A stretch of DNA of 64,000 bases from Deroplatys truncata (taxonomy: Eukaryota; Arthropoda; Insecta; Mantodea; Mantidae): NCBI GenBank assembly GCA_030765065.1, contig CM060988.1, positions 176,431,065 through 176,495,064 on the forward strand. Direction: 5' to 3'. Made by a program: the position numbers and the translations under genes. The notes under the pieces were generated by a model, which was not told where the DNA came from, ran no database searches, and worked only from the letters and a program-made list of their open reading frames with translations. Positions 47,702-60,089 of this stretch are shown here, piece after piece; the stretch's first letter is position 1; each line of letters begins with the position of its first letter.

Positions 47702-48649
47702 CGAGGGTCATTTGAAAATTTCTCGGAACAATCACAGATTAGTTGTGTTTTCAAAACCATCCATCTTTCATGAAAGCATTTATGCAATAACATAGAGACT
47801 ATTCAGGTACAGCTGTTTGTTACAGGTGGAAACATGGTAAATATCGAACAGAAACTCATACCGATATGACAAACATCCTTGGGGGGTCTATGCATCATAA
47901 TTTCCAACAATTTCCAACAGGACCGCAGTGTTTTAATGTGACCATGAAAGCCTGGAAGGCCGAAATCCGCAACGAGAGCAGAAATCATCAATAAATCGAC
48001 GAATGAAGGTTACGGAAACTGTTGAAGCTCCGGGCATTTCAGGGGAACGCGTGCTTCACATTTTGGGAGAAGAGTTGGACATAACGAATTATCTGCAAGG
48101 TGGTTGTCGCGATTGCTGACTCTAGATCAAAAGCAAATCTCTGAGCTACGTTTGACTCATTTTCAGAGAGATTCCAACGACTTTATGGGTCGATTTGTAA
48201 CAAACGATGAAACGTGGGAGCACTACTATACACCTGAAACAAAACGGCAGTCTAAGCAACTGAAGTACCAAAATTCTCCAACACCGAAGTGTTTTCTTCA
48301 ACCCAATTTTCTGGATTGTCAAGGATGTGCTGTTATCTTACACCTTAGCGTATTAGCTTAACCTTCTGGACCAATTAAAGACCAAAATACGCGACAAAAG
48401 GCTAGGTTTGCAAAGAAGAAAGTCATCAAGACAATGCTCCCTAGACTGAGAATGCGCCTTGTTGGACTTTTTTCACCATGGTGAAACTGTGAAATGGTGG
48501 ACGTTTTCGTCCGACGAAGAACTTAAAATCGTCGGTTTTGCAGGTCTAGTCTGGTACCAAGGGAGGCTATGCTGAAAATTAAGAACAATTTCAAAAAATC
48601 TGTGGCATCATTTTGTGTTTCATTCCGAGAACTTTTCAAATGACCCTCT
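47702..48649 (+). pseudogene. mariner transposon, degenerate
   Basis: TIRs CGAGGGTCATTTGAAAA at the left and the counterpart ending at 48649, with TA at 47700-47701 and 48650-48651. The plus strand at 48104-48361 encodes NDETWEHYYTPETKRQSKQ, the first catalytic Asp block of a mariner transposase. Length is 948 bp against about 1.3 kb for intact mariners, and the frame is broken. Confidence 0.88.
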
Positions 48650-48726
48650 TACTTCTTACTTTTGATACTTTTTCTTATCCTTAGACCTTTTAGAATGCTT
48701 TCATGACACCAACCGTTGTGACGCAG

Positions 48727-48988
48727 GTATCGCTCTGTGAGCGAGAACCGGATGACGGGGACACCTTTGGGATCTGCAGGGGTATCCAGCAGCCCGGCCA
48801 GTGCCATGGCAGGAGCCGCAGCACTGCCCTTGTCCCTGTCTCTGCAAGGGACGCCGCTTCTTGCCAACACGCCATCTTCCACCACGTCCTCGTACGTCGT
48901 AATGAGGACGCCCTCCGAGAACTACCCGGACTCCTTCGACGTCGAGGAAGAAGACGAGGAGGAGGAAGAGGAAGATCACGACTGCTGA
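48727..48988 (+). CDS. 5-HT2: 5-HT2 receptor last exon: C-terminal tail
   Basis: The acceptor is gacgcag at 48720-48726. The first G completes AGG, then the text reads YRSVSENRMTGTPLG. The tail is about 86 residues, rich in Ser, Ala and Pro, and ends in an acidic block of Glu and Asp (from about 48938) before DHDC and TGA (48986-48988). It is intracellular. The Ser/Thr content would suit kinase phosphorylation, which is an inference. The acidic run is coded by a GA-rich repeat that may vary in length. Assignment rests on phase with the TM7 exon and the open frame to the stop; tail sequence itself is poorly conserved in the family. Confidence 0.85.
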
Positions 48989-49132
48989 AACTTGTGATGT
49001 GTCGTCGTCATTGATTCCAAAGAGACAAGGGACTGCTTTCACCAAATGTCGTATTCTTTTACGCAACATTCACATAAATGTCATGAAAGACGTGTTATTT
49101 AATCATGTGTACGTATTACTTGTGCATAAAGA

Positions 49133-49138
49133 ATTAAA
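49133..49138 (+). terminator. candidate poly(A) signal of the receptor gene
   Basis: ATTAAA lies about 145 bases after the stop codon in an AT-rich stretch, a reasonable distance for a short 3' UTR. No cDNA evidence is available, and other AT-rich hexamers occur further on. Confidence 0.3.
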
Positions 49139-49139
49139 T

Positions 49140-49339
49140 GTTACCATATTATGTAACACGCTGCTGCTGTAAGAAAAACCGGGTATTCATATGTTCCTGT
49201 CCGATCAAACAGCTGTAACCTTAAAGTAAACAGATGGTCTTGACCCTCGCCAAAAAGGTAAGTTGTACTCTACAACAAGCTTAAATTAAACCTCAAGATA
49301 CACAGGAGGAATCTGTTTGAAGAGCGCTTAAAGGGTACT
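49140..49339. other. unassigned, downstream of the receptor gene
   Basis: Nothing recognised. Confidence 0.3.
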
Positions 49340-50735
49340 CGAAAAAAGTGTCATTTTACATTCACATGTCTTTCTATACCCATTCCCCTATAAGCTATTC
49401 TTACAAAGCCTTACATTTCTATTTATGTTAATCAAGATTAAATGTATGTAGAAATGGTTTAATTACACATTTAGTTGTAGGCGCGAGAGAACTAAAGGAG
49501 GCTGAAGCGATAGTCAAATGTTTAAAAATCTAATGTCTTAAATTCACATAATTTTCTCTACCCACTCTTCAAGAAACTCTTCCAAAAATAGTTTTATTAG
49601 ATGTTTCTTGTACGTACAAGAAGAATAAGGGAATAAAACATATAACAAACAATATATCGGAAATGGTAAATGCCACAAAATGTTAATTTGGCATAACTTT
49701 AACGAGATTTACATTTTCTTTCTTCCTTTTATCGTTAACGGTTTACAAATTATAAAGATCTGGTACATTCACATAACTTTCTCTACCTCTATCCCTTATT
49801 TGTGAGTGTAAAAACTATTCCTACTACAGCTTATTTTTCTATTTACTACATTTTAATCCAAATAAACCTTTGCAGAAACAGCTACATTACACATTTCGTT
49901 ATAGATACAAAGTGAACAGCGATAGTCAAATGTTTAAGAACTGGATGCTATATGCTGGCAGTAAAATTCCATACTGTTTCCATGACATCGTGGGAAACAA
50001 CTGAATGTTGACAGGAGTTTAAAGAAAGACCAAGAAATGAACAATTCGAGCCTTTAAAAACGGATAACTCAGAAATGGCTTATGCCACAAAAAGAAAAAT
50101 CTTTGAAATAAACTCTGTGTTCTTGTGTAGTACGTTTTCGTATATCGCTTAACATTTACTAGTTATAAAGGTTATACAAAATTCCTTTCCGAATGAAGAG
50201 GACTTCAAAGGCTATTCTCAGAAAATTCAAGATAAACGTTTTATTTGTCATGTAAATATCTTTAATATACTGTATTTTAATCAAAATCGTTAGATGCATT
50301 TTTTAGAAAATTGAAAATTTCGAAAAATCTTGCATGGAAAGTGTAGTCTGGGATGGGGGAATTTTCTCGAAAGTTTTGTGTCGCAACTTTGGAAGATGCT
50401 GAACCTAAATACCAACATTGGTATTTAACCGACTTTTCGTTTTTGAGTTCTGCTGTTCTCGCACACGCGCACACACTGGCCTTTTTAAAAAATACCGCGG
50501 AAATGGTTAATACTACAAAAACTTTATTAGGCATAAACTGTCTGCTTTAACGAGATCTACATGTTTTGTGCGGTTAACTTTTTACTTAGTTCTTACGGTT
50601 TATCAGTGATACAAATGCATATAAAATTCCTTCCGAATGCAGAGGGCTTAACAGGCTATTCCCAGAAAATAAAACAAACATTTCATTTGTCATTCTAGTA
50701 TCTTATCTAAATATTTACAAGCACTTTTGAGAAAA
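49340..50735 (+). repeat. series of family A fragments in direct order
   Basis: Left ends at about 49350, 49545 and 49757; the longest piece is 49757-50490, then an internal piece from 50500 to 50735. Confidence 0.75.
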
Positions 50736-50742
50736 TAATACA

Positions 50743-51611
50743 AAAAAATCTGATGTGTTACACTCACATGGCTTTCTCTACTCTTGTACAAACTATTTTT
50801 TACAAACGCTTATTCTCATATGCTTCATGTTAATAGAGATATCGAGATGTTAATATTTATGGTCACTTTCTTGTAGATGCAAGGGGAATTGGTAAGTTTT
50901 AAGCGATAGTCAAATATTTTAAGAGCTGCTTGCTATGTGGAGTATTGCATTCTCTTTGCATTACCAGGACAAAAAAAAAAGTGAATAACGAATTCCCATT
51001 TGATAAACAATATAAGTATTGGGAAATTTAAGGGAATAACAAGCAATATCTTGAAAATGGTTCACTCAACAACAAAAATGTATATGACATAAATGGTGTA
51101 TTTTAACGCGATCTACATTTTTTGTGTAGTAAATTTTCTCTATCTCTTATGGTTTACCAGTTATGCAAACGTCGTTCACAATGAAGAACACTTTTGGAGA
51201 CATTGCCACAAAATTTAAGATATACATTTTATTTTCATGAAAGTATCTTAAATATGTGATATTTTAATCAAAATCGTTAGAGCCATTTTTGAGAAAATTA
51301 AAACTTTCGAAAAATGTTCCATGTAAAGGGTAATCTGGGGTGGTGGGGGAATTTTCTTGAAAACCTTCGTGTCGCATCTCTGGAAGATACTGAACCTAAA
51401 TACCAAGTTTGGTGTTTATCCGACTGGTCGTTTCCGAGTTATGCTGTTCACAACCACGGACACACACACACACACACACACACGGACATGTTTCCAAAAA
51501 TACTTTTTTTGGAGTTCAGGAAGCCTTAAAACATTCATTACAGTGAAATCTCTGTATCGAATTTTTGAGGGTTAAATTACTTGCTCTAGGTGTGTGCTAG
51601 AGAAAGCAAAA
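50743..51611 (+). repeat. family A copy, near full length
   Basis: It runs from AAAATCTGATGTGTTACACT to GTGCTAGAGAAAGCAAAAC, with a CA tract at 51460-51483. Confidence 0.85.
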
Positions 51612-53156
51612 CCAAATGTTAATGTACATAGAAAAAGTCCCCAAACTTTGAAGAAGCAAGGTCCAAATGCAAGTTTGCCCTTCTGGCCATTTACCCAAGC
51701 AAATGCTAACTTTAAAGTAGTGTGCAAATAGCGCGTGAAAGTTTAAAACTTCATTTTCTCTTTACTACTTGCTTGTTTGAAGTTTGGCAATGCGTTTTGA
51801 TTTACGTTTAAATAATGATTAATTTTAATATAAGATTAATTTTTAGAAAATTAAAAGCGTTACATGGCTTCATGATTTTCTTTTTCAGCAAAAAGTTTTA
51901 ACGTTACATGAAATTTAATATTTTGAACAATTACACTCGAGGTATATTCCAAACTAAAACTTTAAATTTACCAAATTTTGAACACGTGGACATTTTACAG
52001 GGGACTTGATTATTTTTTTCACAATTTTCTTGGAATGTTTTCAGCTAAATTGGTTGAATTTTGCAGAAATTAACCTAAGTATCCAGTACCCATAAATCGG
52101 AAATACGAAATTAAAATTAAAAAATGTATACGTGTAGTTGAAAAACGATTTTGACGAAACAAAGATATTAAATAGCGTTAAATAATGGCTCCTAGGTGCT
52201 TGTTGCATCACTATTCATTATTTACGACTTGATTTTCTAGAAAGAAACAAAAGATCTCAGCAGATGTTTCAATACGCGGGACCGACAGATATAAATCGTA
52301 AACAGTTGACGATCAGAGAGAGTGTTTGATTCGGTGAGGCGTGGCAATCTCAATGCCCCTATAATTCCACTCGCTGATGGTCCGGCCACAATAGAAAGTT
52401 GTGTATTGTTTCTTGAAGACCATGGTGGACAAACAAGTTCCTTTGTACTGCCAACACGTACAGATAAATCTTAGCTTTTCTTTACCCGCTTCTTCGGAAA
52501 AAAGAGAAACAACGTCGATAAGAGAACAGAAATTCCTCTCACGAATTGCCCCCAGGACGACGCAACCCCATCCCTCCGTCCACTCGCATTCCTGTCCTTA
52601 CACTAGATCGGTCAGCAGTTTCGTTTCGGGGGCACTATCATTTGTACAAACCAAGCAGCACACTTCTCCCTTCACCTCTTAATGCAGATACGTTTCTAAA
52701 ATGCTAAAAACACTGGGAATTAGGGAGGCTGAAGCAAGTCGCTATATGCTGGCTTTCAAATTCCATAATCTTTGCATAACATCACGAAAATCTACAGAAT
52801 GATGACTTAGCACCTCTATACGCTATTCTTATGAAAGCCTACTTTTCTATCTAATTTATGTTAACAGAGATAAACATTTCTATAAGGGTTCTCACGCCAT
52901 ATAGCCACAATGGCGTTTATGGAGAATCCGGGCAATGTTACCACATACGTACTATGTTCCACCGCCGCGAATACAGCGCTTTCGTTCACCAACAGGTTTT
53001 ATTATCCTTATTATTTAGTCATTACATTCATTATTATACTATCTATTATTACCATTGTATTACGTTTATAATTATTATGTGTTTCACATTCAATTCCTAT
53101 ATGATTTTCCTTTATACCTCATTTATTAGATTCTCTTAATAATTGTCAGCACTTCA
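51612..53156. other. mostly unassigned; family A fragment at 52725-52880
   Basis: The fragment has CGCTATATGCTGGCTTTCAA and AGATAAACATTTCTATAA. A 93-codon plus frame at 52401-52682 has no domain I recognise. Confidence 0.35.
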
Positions 53157-54440
53157 CGAGGACGGATTGATAAGTCTGTGACTTTTTAAAGAAAACAAGA
53201 TTTTTTTAAAAACAATCTATTTTATTTCTCAACATAGCCTCCTTTCAATTCAATACACGTTGCGCAACGTTTCTCCGATTTTTTAACGCTTCCAAAAAAT
53301 ATGATTTTTTGAAGTCTGCAAAATATGAGAATGCTTCTGCCATGAGGTGTTCAGTCGACGTGGATATCTTCCCAGCGAGCCAATTTTTCAGGTTTCCAAA
53401 GAGGAAGAAGTGCTCGGAGCCAAATCTGGAGAATATGGTGGGTGAGGTAGCAGTTCGTAGCCCAATTCCGCAAATTTTGCGATGGCAATGGCTGACTTGT
53501 GTGCGTGTGCATTATCCTGGTGAAAGAGAACCTTTTTCTTCACCAAATGGGGTCGTTTCTTTAATAATTCCCTGTGAAACTGATCCAGTATTGCGGCGTA
53601 ATATGAACCTGTGATCGTTTTATCCTTTTCCATGTAGTGGATGTCTATCACTCTTGTGAATCCCAAAAGACAGTTGCCATGAATTTTCCTGCCGACGAAA
53701 TGGTTTTCGCTTTCTTTGGAGCAGGTTCACCGAAGGAAATCCACTGCTTTGATTATTGTCTGGTTTCAGGTTGATAGTAATGGATCCAAGTTTCATCAAC
53801 CGTGATATAACGCCGCAAAAACTCATTTGGGCTGCGCTGGAACACGTTCAAACATCCCGTGAAATGGTCACACGATTCCGCTTGTTCTCAACCGTGAGCA
53901 GTCGCGGCACCCATCTTGCTGACAGATTTCTCATCGCCAAAACTCCATGCAGAATGTTATACACCCATTCACTCTAGATGTCTACAGTCTTGACTATCTC
54001 ACGGATTTTCACTCGACGGTTTTCCAACACGTGAGCTTTGTTCGCCATTTCTTCTGTTGTTACCTCAACCGACCGTCCTGTGCGCGCAGCATTTCATGTG
54101 TTCGAATGGCCACATCGGAATTCCCTGATCCACTTGTGAACAATGCAATGTGATGGAGCGGAATCCCCATAACACTTGTTCAGCTTTTCTTCCGTTTCCT
54201 TCACCGTCTTACCACACAAAAAGTAGTGCTTTATCAGAACACGAAATTCACTTTTCTCCATTTTCTACGAAGCAACATACATCTGCTTGTTTTAGACGCT
54301 CTCAACAATGTTCTAAGAAACAAATAACGACCAATTTCTGCGAATATACGCAGAATAGATGTAAGACTTGGGTGCAAACAGAAACCTGTGATTAGAACGC
54401 TATCTCTCGTCAAAGTCATGGACTTATCAAATAGCCCTCG
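53157..54440 (-). mobile_element. full-length mariner element, frameshifted
   Basis: It is 1,284 bp, the usual mariner size, with TIRs of about 28 bp that share TTGATAAGTC (left) and GACTTATCAA (right). The right side is followed by TA; the left side has CA. Confidence 0.88.
53222..54261 (-). pseudogene. mariner transposase, frameshifted
   Basis: The minus strand starts ATG at 54261 (MEKSEFRVLIKHYFLCGKT, the N-terminal helix-turn-helix region) and ends IELKGGYVEK and TAA at 53222-53224; the span fits about 346 codons, normal for mariner. The middle has the DETW-type block and the FHQDNAHAHKS block, then HPPYSPDLAP, where the frame shifts just at the third acidic residue. Further breaks lie near 53700-53830. 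It would cut and paste DNA if intact; here it is dead. Confidence 0.88.
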
Positions 54441-55269
54441 TACTATTTTACCTAAATATAATACACTTAACTAATATTACCTTAATCGGATAGGGGTTCA
54501 AACATTAACAATTGTTTATCTCTCGCCACTTCTAATTACTTCGCCCTTTTTACTGCGATCCATTGCACCCTAATCAATTAACTGCAATTAACACGATTTT
54601 CAGAGAACTTGAAAAATCACATACGCCTAAGATTCCCGAAATCTAGAAACTGAAAACCCCCACTAAGTACGACCCATTATCGCAGCTTGAACTGTCATAC
54701 TTCATCTGGTCTTTTATCATCTCCAGGACACGAGCACCAACTTTGTTGGCGCTGAAAACATTTACATCAAACTGTTAATTCATGGATGTATTGGTAATGG
54801 AGAGTGTAGATAAAAAAGCAATTTCATTACTTTTGTAAACAACTTTGTACCTGGAAATTTTTACGTGGACGAGAATTGGCCAGCGACGAAATTTTCCACT
54901 GTGTAAGCGAAGAATCACATTGTTTTAAAGGTAATTCTTTTAAATAAACATATTTAGATGTATTGATAAAATGTAAATACCAACCTATCGTAGAACAACA
55001 AACGGATTATCCAGATTTTTTTTCATTGCAATTATTTGGGTTTAAAGCAACGTTATAAGTTCAGAGCGAGAAAGATGTTACAAATCTATTTTCAACATAA
55101 TTTTAAATTTTATTATTTTAAAAAGTGTATAATTGAATTAGAGTTTTTTTCGTGCATACGTTCAACACATTTCATACCGAAATGTATGCTCCTAATTTAC
55201 CTTAGTCGCCTTTGAAAAGGCGCACATTTGGCAACGGCGCACTTGACTCTTCCATAAGAAAAGCATGGT
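54441..55269. other. unassigned AT-rich DNA
   Basis: Nothing recognised. Confidence 0.3.
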
Positions 55270-55391
55270 ACATGAGCCAATTGTGTCCTCATGATGTGAA
55301 AGCGTATAGAGAAATAGTTCTAGTACACATTTCGTTGTAGGTACAAACGAGGTAGAGGAAACCGAAACAATAGGTGTTTAAAAGCGGGACG

Positions 55392-55668
55392 TTATATAAA
55401 AATAATACCGTAGTGCTACAGCCCATGAAGGGCCTGGGCCTGCCAACACGACCTTACACCCAAGTACGCACGGCAGAAGTAGGCCATCATCCAAAGATAC
55501 GGGGAGGTGATGTGCTAGTATCACGCATTCCCCAGCCAGAATACTGGCCTCTGTGACCGGCAACGCTACCTATCGCAGCTCCTTACTTTCCTCACGATGC
55601 TGAGTGAGCACCGGTCCTATACCTGGGAGTGAAAATCCGTACCATGGTGGGATCGAAACCGGGCCACT
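55392..55668 (-). mobile_element. SINE-like insertion
   Basis: On the minus strand CGGTTTCGATCCCACC (about 55646-55661) is a B-box match. GC-rich text interrupts family A between AAAAGCGG and TTCAATATTC. Confidence 0.55.
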
Positions 55669-55801
55669 ATAACCTAAATTCAATATTCTTTCCATGATAT
55701 CGCGAGAAAGGTCTAAATAGCGACAGCACTTTACAAATGACAATGCATTAAAAAATTCAGACCAATAACCAATTACCTTAGAAATGGCTAACGCTTCACA
55801 A

Positions 55802-55807
<6 letters not shown>

Positions 55808-55840
<33 letters not shown>
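55808..55840. repeat. (CA)n microsatellite, second family A site
   Basis: About 16 CA units between ACAACCACCT and AAAGTTATTT. Confidence 0.95.
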
Positions 55841-55843
<3 letters not shown>

Positions 55844-56025
55844 GTTATTTAAAAATAAACTCTGCGTTCTAAAGAGATCCACATTTTTTGTATAGTAGTT
55901 TGTTGTTTACTTCTTATGATTAATCCGTTACGCACAAATATACAAAATTCCTTCAGAATGAGGTGGACTTCGTAGGCCAGTTACAGAAATTTCAAAATAA
56001 ACATATAAGTTCTCAATATATGATA

Positions 56026-56727
56026 CGAGGGCTGATAATACAAATACCGAGGCTGATTTTTTTTCCATAGATGTTTATTACTCCATTTCAATGTTTACAT
56101 GATATTTTTCAAAGTAATCCCCTCCTGCTTCAATGCTCTTTTTATAACGTCTCTGCCAGTCTTCGAAAACATGGTGCAGGCCATTCTTTGTGAGGTCCTT
56201 GAGAAGCGCCGTACCATTCTTGAGCACTGCTTGAGTTCTCAAATGGAATGTCCCGGAGCTTAGACTTTAATGATGGGAATAGAGAAAAAAATCACAGGAT
56301 GCATGATCGGGGCTATAAGGCGGTTGCGGTACACAGGTAATGTTCTACTTAGGAAAAAAAAAGGATGGCTTGATTTGGGACGTGAGGCCGCGAGTCCTCC
56401 GGATGAAGTCATCACCCAGTCCGATGAAGTTCCGCTCGTTTCCTTGCAATGTGCTTCTCCAGTTTAGCCAATGCTGACTGTTGTATGTTGCTGCGACAGT
56501 AGTGTGAGGGGGACTGCAAGCTGGTAAATCATTTCATTACACTCAGTGTGGTATGCAAAATGCAAGCAGGGTATACAAAACAGAGCCTAACTACCATGTC
56601 AGAATACTGTCGACTATGGCTATAATACATAAAACCCCAGTCTTTCCGAATATGCATGGTACAGACAGGAAACTATCAAAGAAGCTACAGGACAAAATTA
56701 GTCTTAGTCTGTGTTGATCAGCCCTCG
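56026..56727 (-). pseudogene. mariner-type deletion derivative
   Basis: Ends CGAGGGCTGATAATAC and the counterpart TTGATCAGCCCTCG; TA before the left end. The minus strand near the left end encodes DWQRRYKKSIEAGGDYFEKY, a transposase C-terminal text. At 702 bp, more than half is missing. Confidence 0.75.
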
Positions 56728-57149
56728 CGTTTTAATAAAAATCCTTAGAGCCATTTTTGAGATGTAGAAAATATCTAAATATTTTCCATGTAAAGGGTAG
56801 CTTGGGGGGGATTTTTCGTTAAAATCTTCGTGCCGCATCTTTGGAAGATACTGAACTTAATGCCAAGCTGATATTTACTGAACATTTCGTTCTAGTGTTA
56901 TACTGTTCACAGACACACAGCCGAACACACACCTATTTCTAAAAATTCTGATTTTTGGATTCAGAGATCCTCAAAACATTATTTCCGTTGATATGTCGGT
57001 ATGGATTTTTTTGCTGAAAACGTAATACTACCTCTATTTACTATAGGTAAGCACTAGAGAAAATGCTATTTTTATGCAAAGCTTAAAAAATTCGTGTTGT
57101 ATTCATTCCACTCTTCGTCGACGTTAGTCCCTCTGTTGTCTTCCGTAGT

Positions 57150-57435
57150 CTAGGGTACCATGCTAGTCTCTAATTACCGAGGTCGCGGGTTCAAACCCGG
57201 CGGAGGACGATGGATTTTTTTCGGGCGTAAAAATCCTTAGCATGGTTTCCTTCGGAAGGGAAATAAAGTCGGTGGTCCCGTGTCGTAGATTTACGACATG
57301 TAAAAGAACTTCAGCCTGATAAAAGAGACCTGTGAGCAAAATTTTCGGTCTCTCACGCCCAATATACAATGGGACTCTGGAAGCATAGTAGTTAAAGAGT
57401 GTCCATAAATAAAACTCTCTCTCTCTCTCTCTCTA
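57150..57435 (+). mobile_element. SINE-2 copy with (CT)n tail
   Basis: B box CGCGGGTTCAAACCCGGCG at about 57183-57201, body CCTTCGGAAGGGAAATAAAG, ending AATAAAA and (CT)n 57413-57434. Confidence 0.8.
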
Positions 57436-57744
57436 ATATTAATTTAGCTATAGTTCAGCAACTTCAGCAATTTAGAAAAAACCCTTGGGAGCGGTAACTC
57501 ACCTGGTCATTATTCCCCCTCTCTAACTGCCTTGGGAGGGCATGCCTCTGAGTCGCTGTTTAAGCACCACATGCCATAATTTCGCCTAGCCCGTGTTTTA
57601 TTTTATTTTCACAAAATCGTTTATCACACCACTGTTGTAACTATCCAACTGTAGAGGCAGGACTAAAGACACAAGAGTATTGCAACAAAAATGCTGTTTG
57701 TAGATTGCTGTAACAGGCCACGCAAAGAGCAAGTAAAAATTAAA

Positions 57745-57905
57745 CTGAATTTTATTTATGCACGCTCTTTAACTGCGGTGGTCCTTAGCGTCCTATTCTA
57801 CATTGGGCGTGAAAGACCGGTAATTTTGCTCAGAGGCCTATTTATCAGACTTGAGGTTCTTTTACGTGCCGTAAATCTACGACACGGTACCATCGGCTTT
57901 ACGCA
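57745..57905 (-). mobile_element. SINE-2 copy, head missing
   Basis: Contains GCACGCTCTTTAACTGC, AGACTTGAGGTTCTTT and AAATCTACGACACGG in the same order as 24520-24665. Confidence 0.78.
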
Positions 57906-59329
57906 AAGAGCAAGGTGCAGCTGGTGTGAAAACAAATGTTTGCATATAACTAGCGATAGCATTTCACATACATGCGGCATTATCATGGGATATCTTCCAA
58001 AGTTAATTAACACTTTTTAGGGTATCTCATAGCCTTCATCTTCAAGGAAAAAAGTTCCTGGCTGGTTGATTTTCATAACACAAATTATTTCAACTGAAGT
58101 GTTACAAAGAAAAGTAGTGGCTTCGGTTTCTTTTACAGGGAAACCAATCACACACCATTATCATCTCGAAACAGTGCTCTTTAAGATACCTCTTACAGAA
58201 TACCACGATGTAAACAAGATCCTATTGTTTCCACACTATAAAATTGCTGTGTTCACTACAGTGACATGGCACTTGTTTCCCACGTATCAGCCCACTTCCT
58301 CTTTAAGACACCTCATTGTATAACTCAGTAGCTAAAGCCAAAGGACAAGTCAAGTGTGGGCGATTTATCCCTCTTGAATACTCGCGTAGTCATAGACCGG
58401 GGGATTTTATTAAGTTGTTATACTATAGATATGTAACCATTGTCGGCGCAAGCACCAAGCGAAGGCTGCTCGTAAATACGTTCATGCTGGATTGTAAAAA
58501 GTTCATTTAGTTGGATGAAAACAAGCTGCAAACACAGACGTAACGAACGAGGAGGGAAGGCATCACAAGAAGGAGCAGAGAGAGCGGAGACGATTTCAAA
58601 CAGCTTTTGATCACTTTATCGTGTAATTTCTCTAGCGCTGTAATAAAATACGACCCGTGTCTTGGAAATCCTTCAACCGTGCTACTTTATATGAAACATA
58701 TTAGGCAAATGCTCGCTTTTACCATTTAAATTCTACTTTGAGGTAACCGTGACGACTCCACTTGCACAGTTTCTGCTTCAAATAACGTTATTATTGTAAT
58801 AAACTCACAGGTGCACAGCAGTAATTTAGGTAATGCTCTGAGGGAATAATAATCTCTCAGTGCTTGCTCATTATTCCTCAAGTTCAATTTACAGGCATGA
58901 TCCTGGTACCTTTTTATTTTTACTGGCACGAACCTACTAAGTGGTAGTAGTAGTAGTAATAGCGGTTTGAGTGGCGCAAAACTGCGGCGGTCATCAGCGC
59001 CACCGTCTGGCTATAAATTTATTCAAATCAGTACATGAATACAATAAAAGCGAAACAAGTACAAGTTAAGCAACTCAGATTACAGAAGCAGCTCTGGCTA
59101 TATAGATGATCACATTCTGGTACAAAACCAATACAGTCAGAGCATTCACAGAAACACAAGGAGTACAAAAATAGAAATAGTAAATCAACAAATGCAAAAA
59201 TTAAGCAATAGAAATCTCTCAGAATATAACAAATAAGAACTAACCCTGAGCAAATGTAAACGTACAATGCAATGCTACACAGTTATAAAAAGCAATAACA
59301 CACGAGAAACTTCCTTCCTTAATAATCCA
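57906..59329. other. unassigned; GTA-repeat and SINE-like bit near 58945-59010
   Basis: A short GTAGTAGTAGTAGTAATAGC string precedes AAAACTGCGGCGGTCATCAG; the rest shows nothing I recognise. Confidence 0.3.
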
Positions 59330-59650
59330 ATTGATTCCAATCACAAACTGCACCAACCTCTACACCTAGTTCATGTAACACTTGCCTCCCTGTCACTCCA
59401 GCACCAAAAATCACCCAAGAACATCAACGTGTCCAGAAACTCCTTCACCACACTCTCCTTCCAAACTCTCACGAAAACTCTTCCCAGTCAACTTGCCCTT
59501 TCCTCCACAGAAATAATAGTCACATTTCGAAATTGGACCTTAAGTATATTTGACACAATCCTTTATCAACTGGGTCCAACTCTATTAGGCTCTTCTTTAC
59601 TCCCTTTGCGATAATAAATCCTATCTTGTGTAGGCCAGGCTCAGTTGATC
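59330..59650 (-). pseudogene. LINE endonuclease remnant (RTE/APE-type)
   Basis: The minus strand around 59560-59635 reads IGFIIAKGVKKSLIELDPVD, and around 59400-59475 reads FRESLEGECGEGVSG then GDF in neighbouring frames. These match the GFxISK...GDFNA blocks of APE-type endonucleases in RTE-like LINEs and CFDP2-like copies. Stops and frameshifts are frequent. Confidence 0.5.
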
Positions 59651-59819
59651 TACAATACAATAATCTGTAATCCTGTTATCTATTCTCCCTTTTCCACTCC
59701 AACTTTTTTCTTGCAACACTACTGTCCAGCCAATACCTTTAGAGTTATTTGCCACTTCTTTCATTTTTCCAAGTCATAACAAAGTTAGAACATTCCAAGT
59801 CGCCAACAACAAACCATCC

Positions 59820-60089
59820 CGTTTTAACAAGGTGTTTACATGTGGGGTTGAGAGCCCCATGCTTAACCCCCAACCTGGAGGACCAGGTCTCCTTATTTCT
59901 GACCCCAGGAGACAGGATGGATTGGGTAGCTCAGGTACCTCGGGGTCGCCATTCCCGTACTCACCAAGGTGAGCCCCTGAGGGCTACTAAGTAGGGTATA
60001 GGGTATGCGACGGAGGGGTACACCTCGCGTACTGCGATCTACGGGAAATCTATCACTCCCAAGGAGGAAAGGAAGAAGTGAAGGAACTA
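59820..60089. repeat. GC-rich repeat-like block next to SINE-1
   Basis: Contains TGAGAGCCCCATGCTTAACC and a tRNA-A-box-like GGGTAGCTCAGG (59924-59935); it may be a longer SINE or a LINE 5' region. Confidence 0.35.

Larger units (their letters stand above)
34706..48988 (+). other. 5-HT2: 5-HT2-type serotonin receptor gene, 3' five exons
   Basis: Gene-level entry. Exons are 34706-34933, 35303-35606, 36351-36548, 43873 (or 43888)-44187 and 48727-48988. Joined, they stay open for 434 (or 429) codons and end in TGA. Introns are 369, 744, about 7,325 and 4,539 bp, all with GT donors and AG acceptors, and every junction restores a codon. The protein runs from just before TM3 to the C terminus. Exons for the N terminus, TM1 and TM2 must lie further upstream. 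Serotonin 5-HT2 receptors couple to Gq in known animals; that is family knowledge. Insects have 5-HT2 alpha and beta paralogues. I lean to alpha from the text around TM3-TM5 but cannot settle it without an alignment. Confidence 0.9.
55270..57068 (+). repeat. family A copy with two nested insertions
   Basis: Family A pieces are 55270-55391, 55669-56025 and 56728-57068. The insertions are a SINE-like element and a mariner-type deletion derivative. The CA tract at 55808-55840 is at a different site from the usual one. Confidence 0.75.

Noticed and set aside
48701-49069. 122-codon minus-strand frame
   Set aside because: Antisense shadow of the last receptor exon and its acidic GA repeat.
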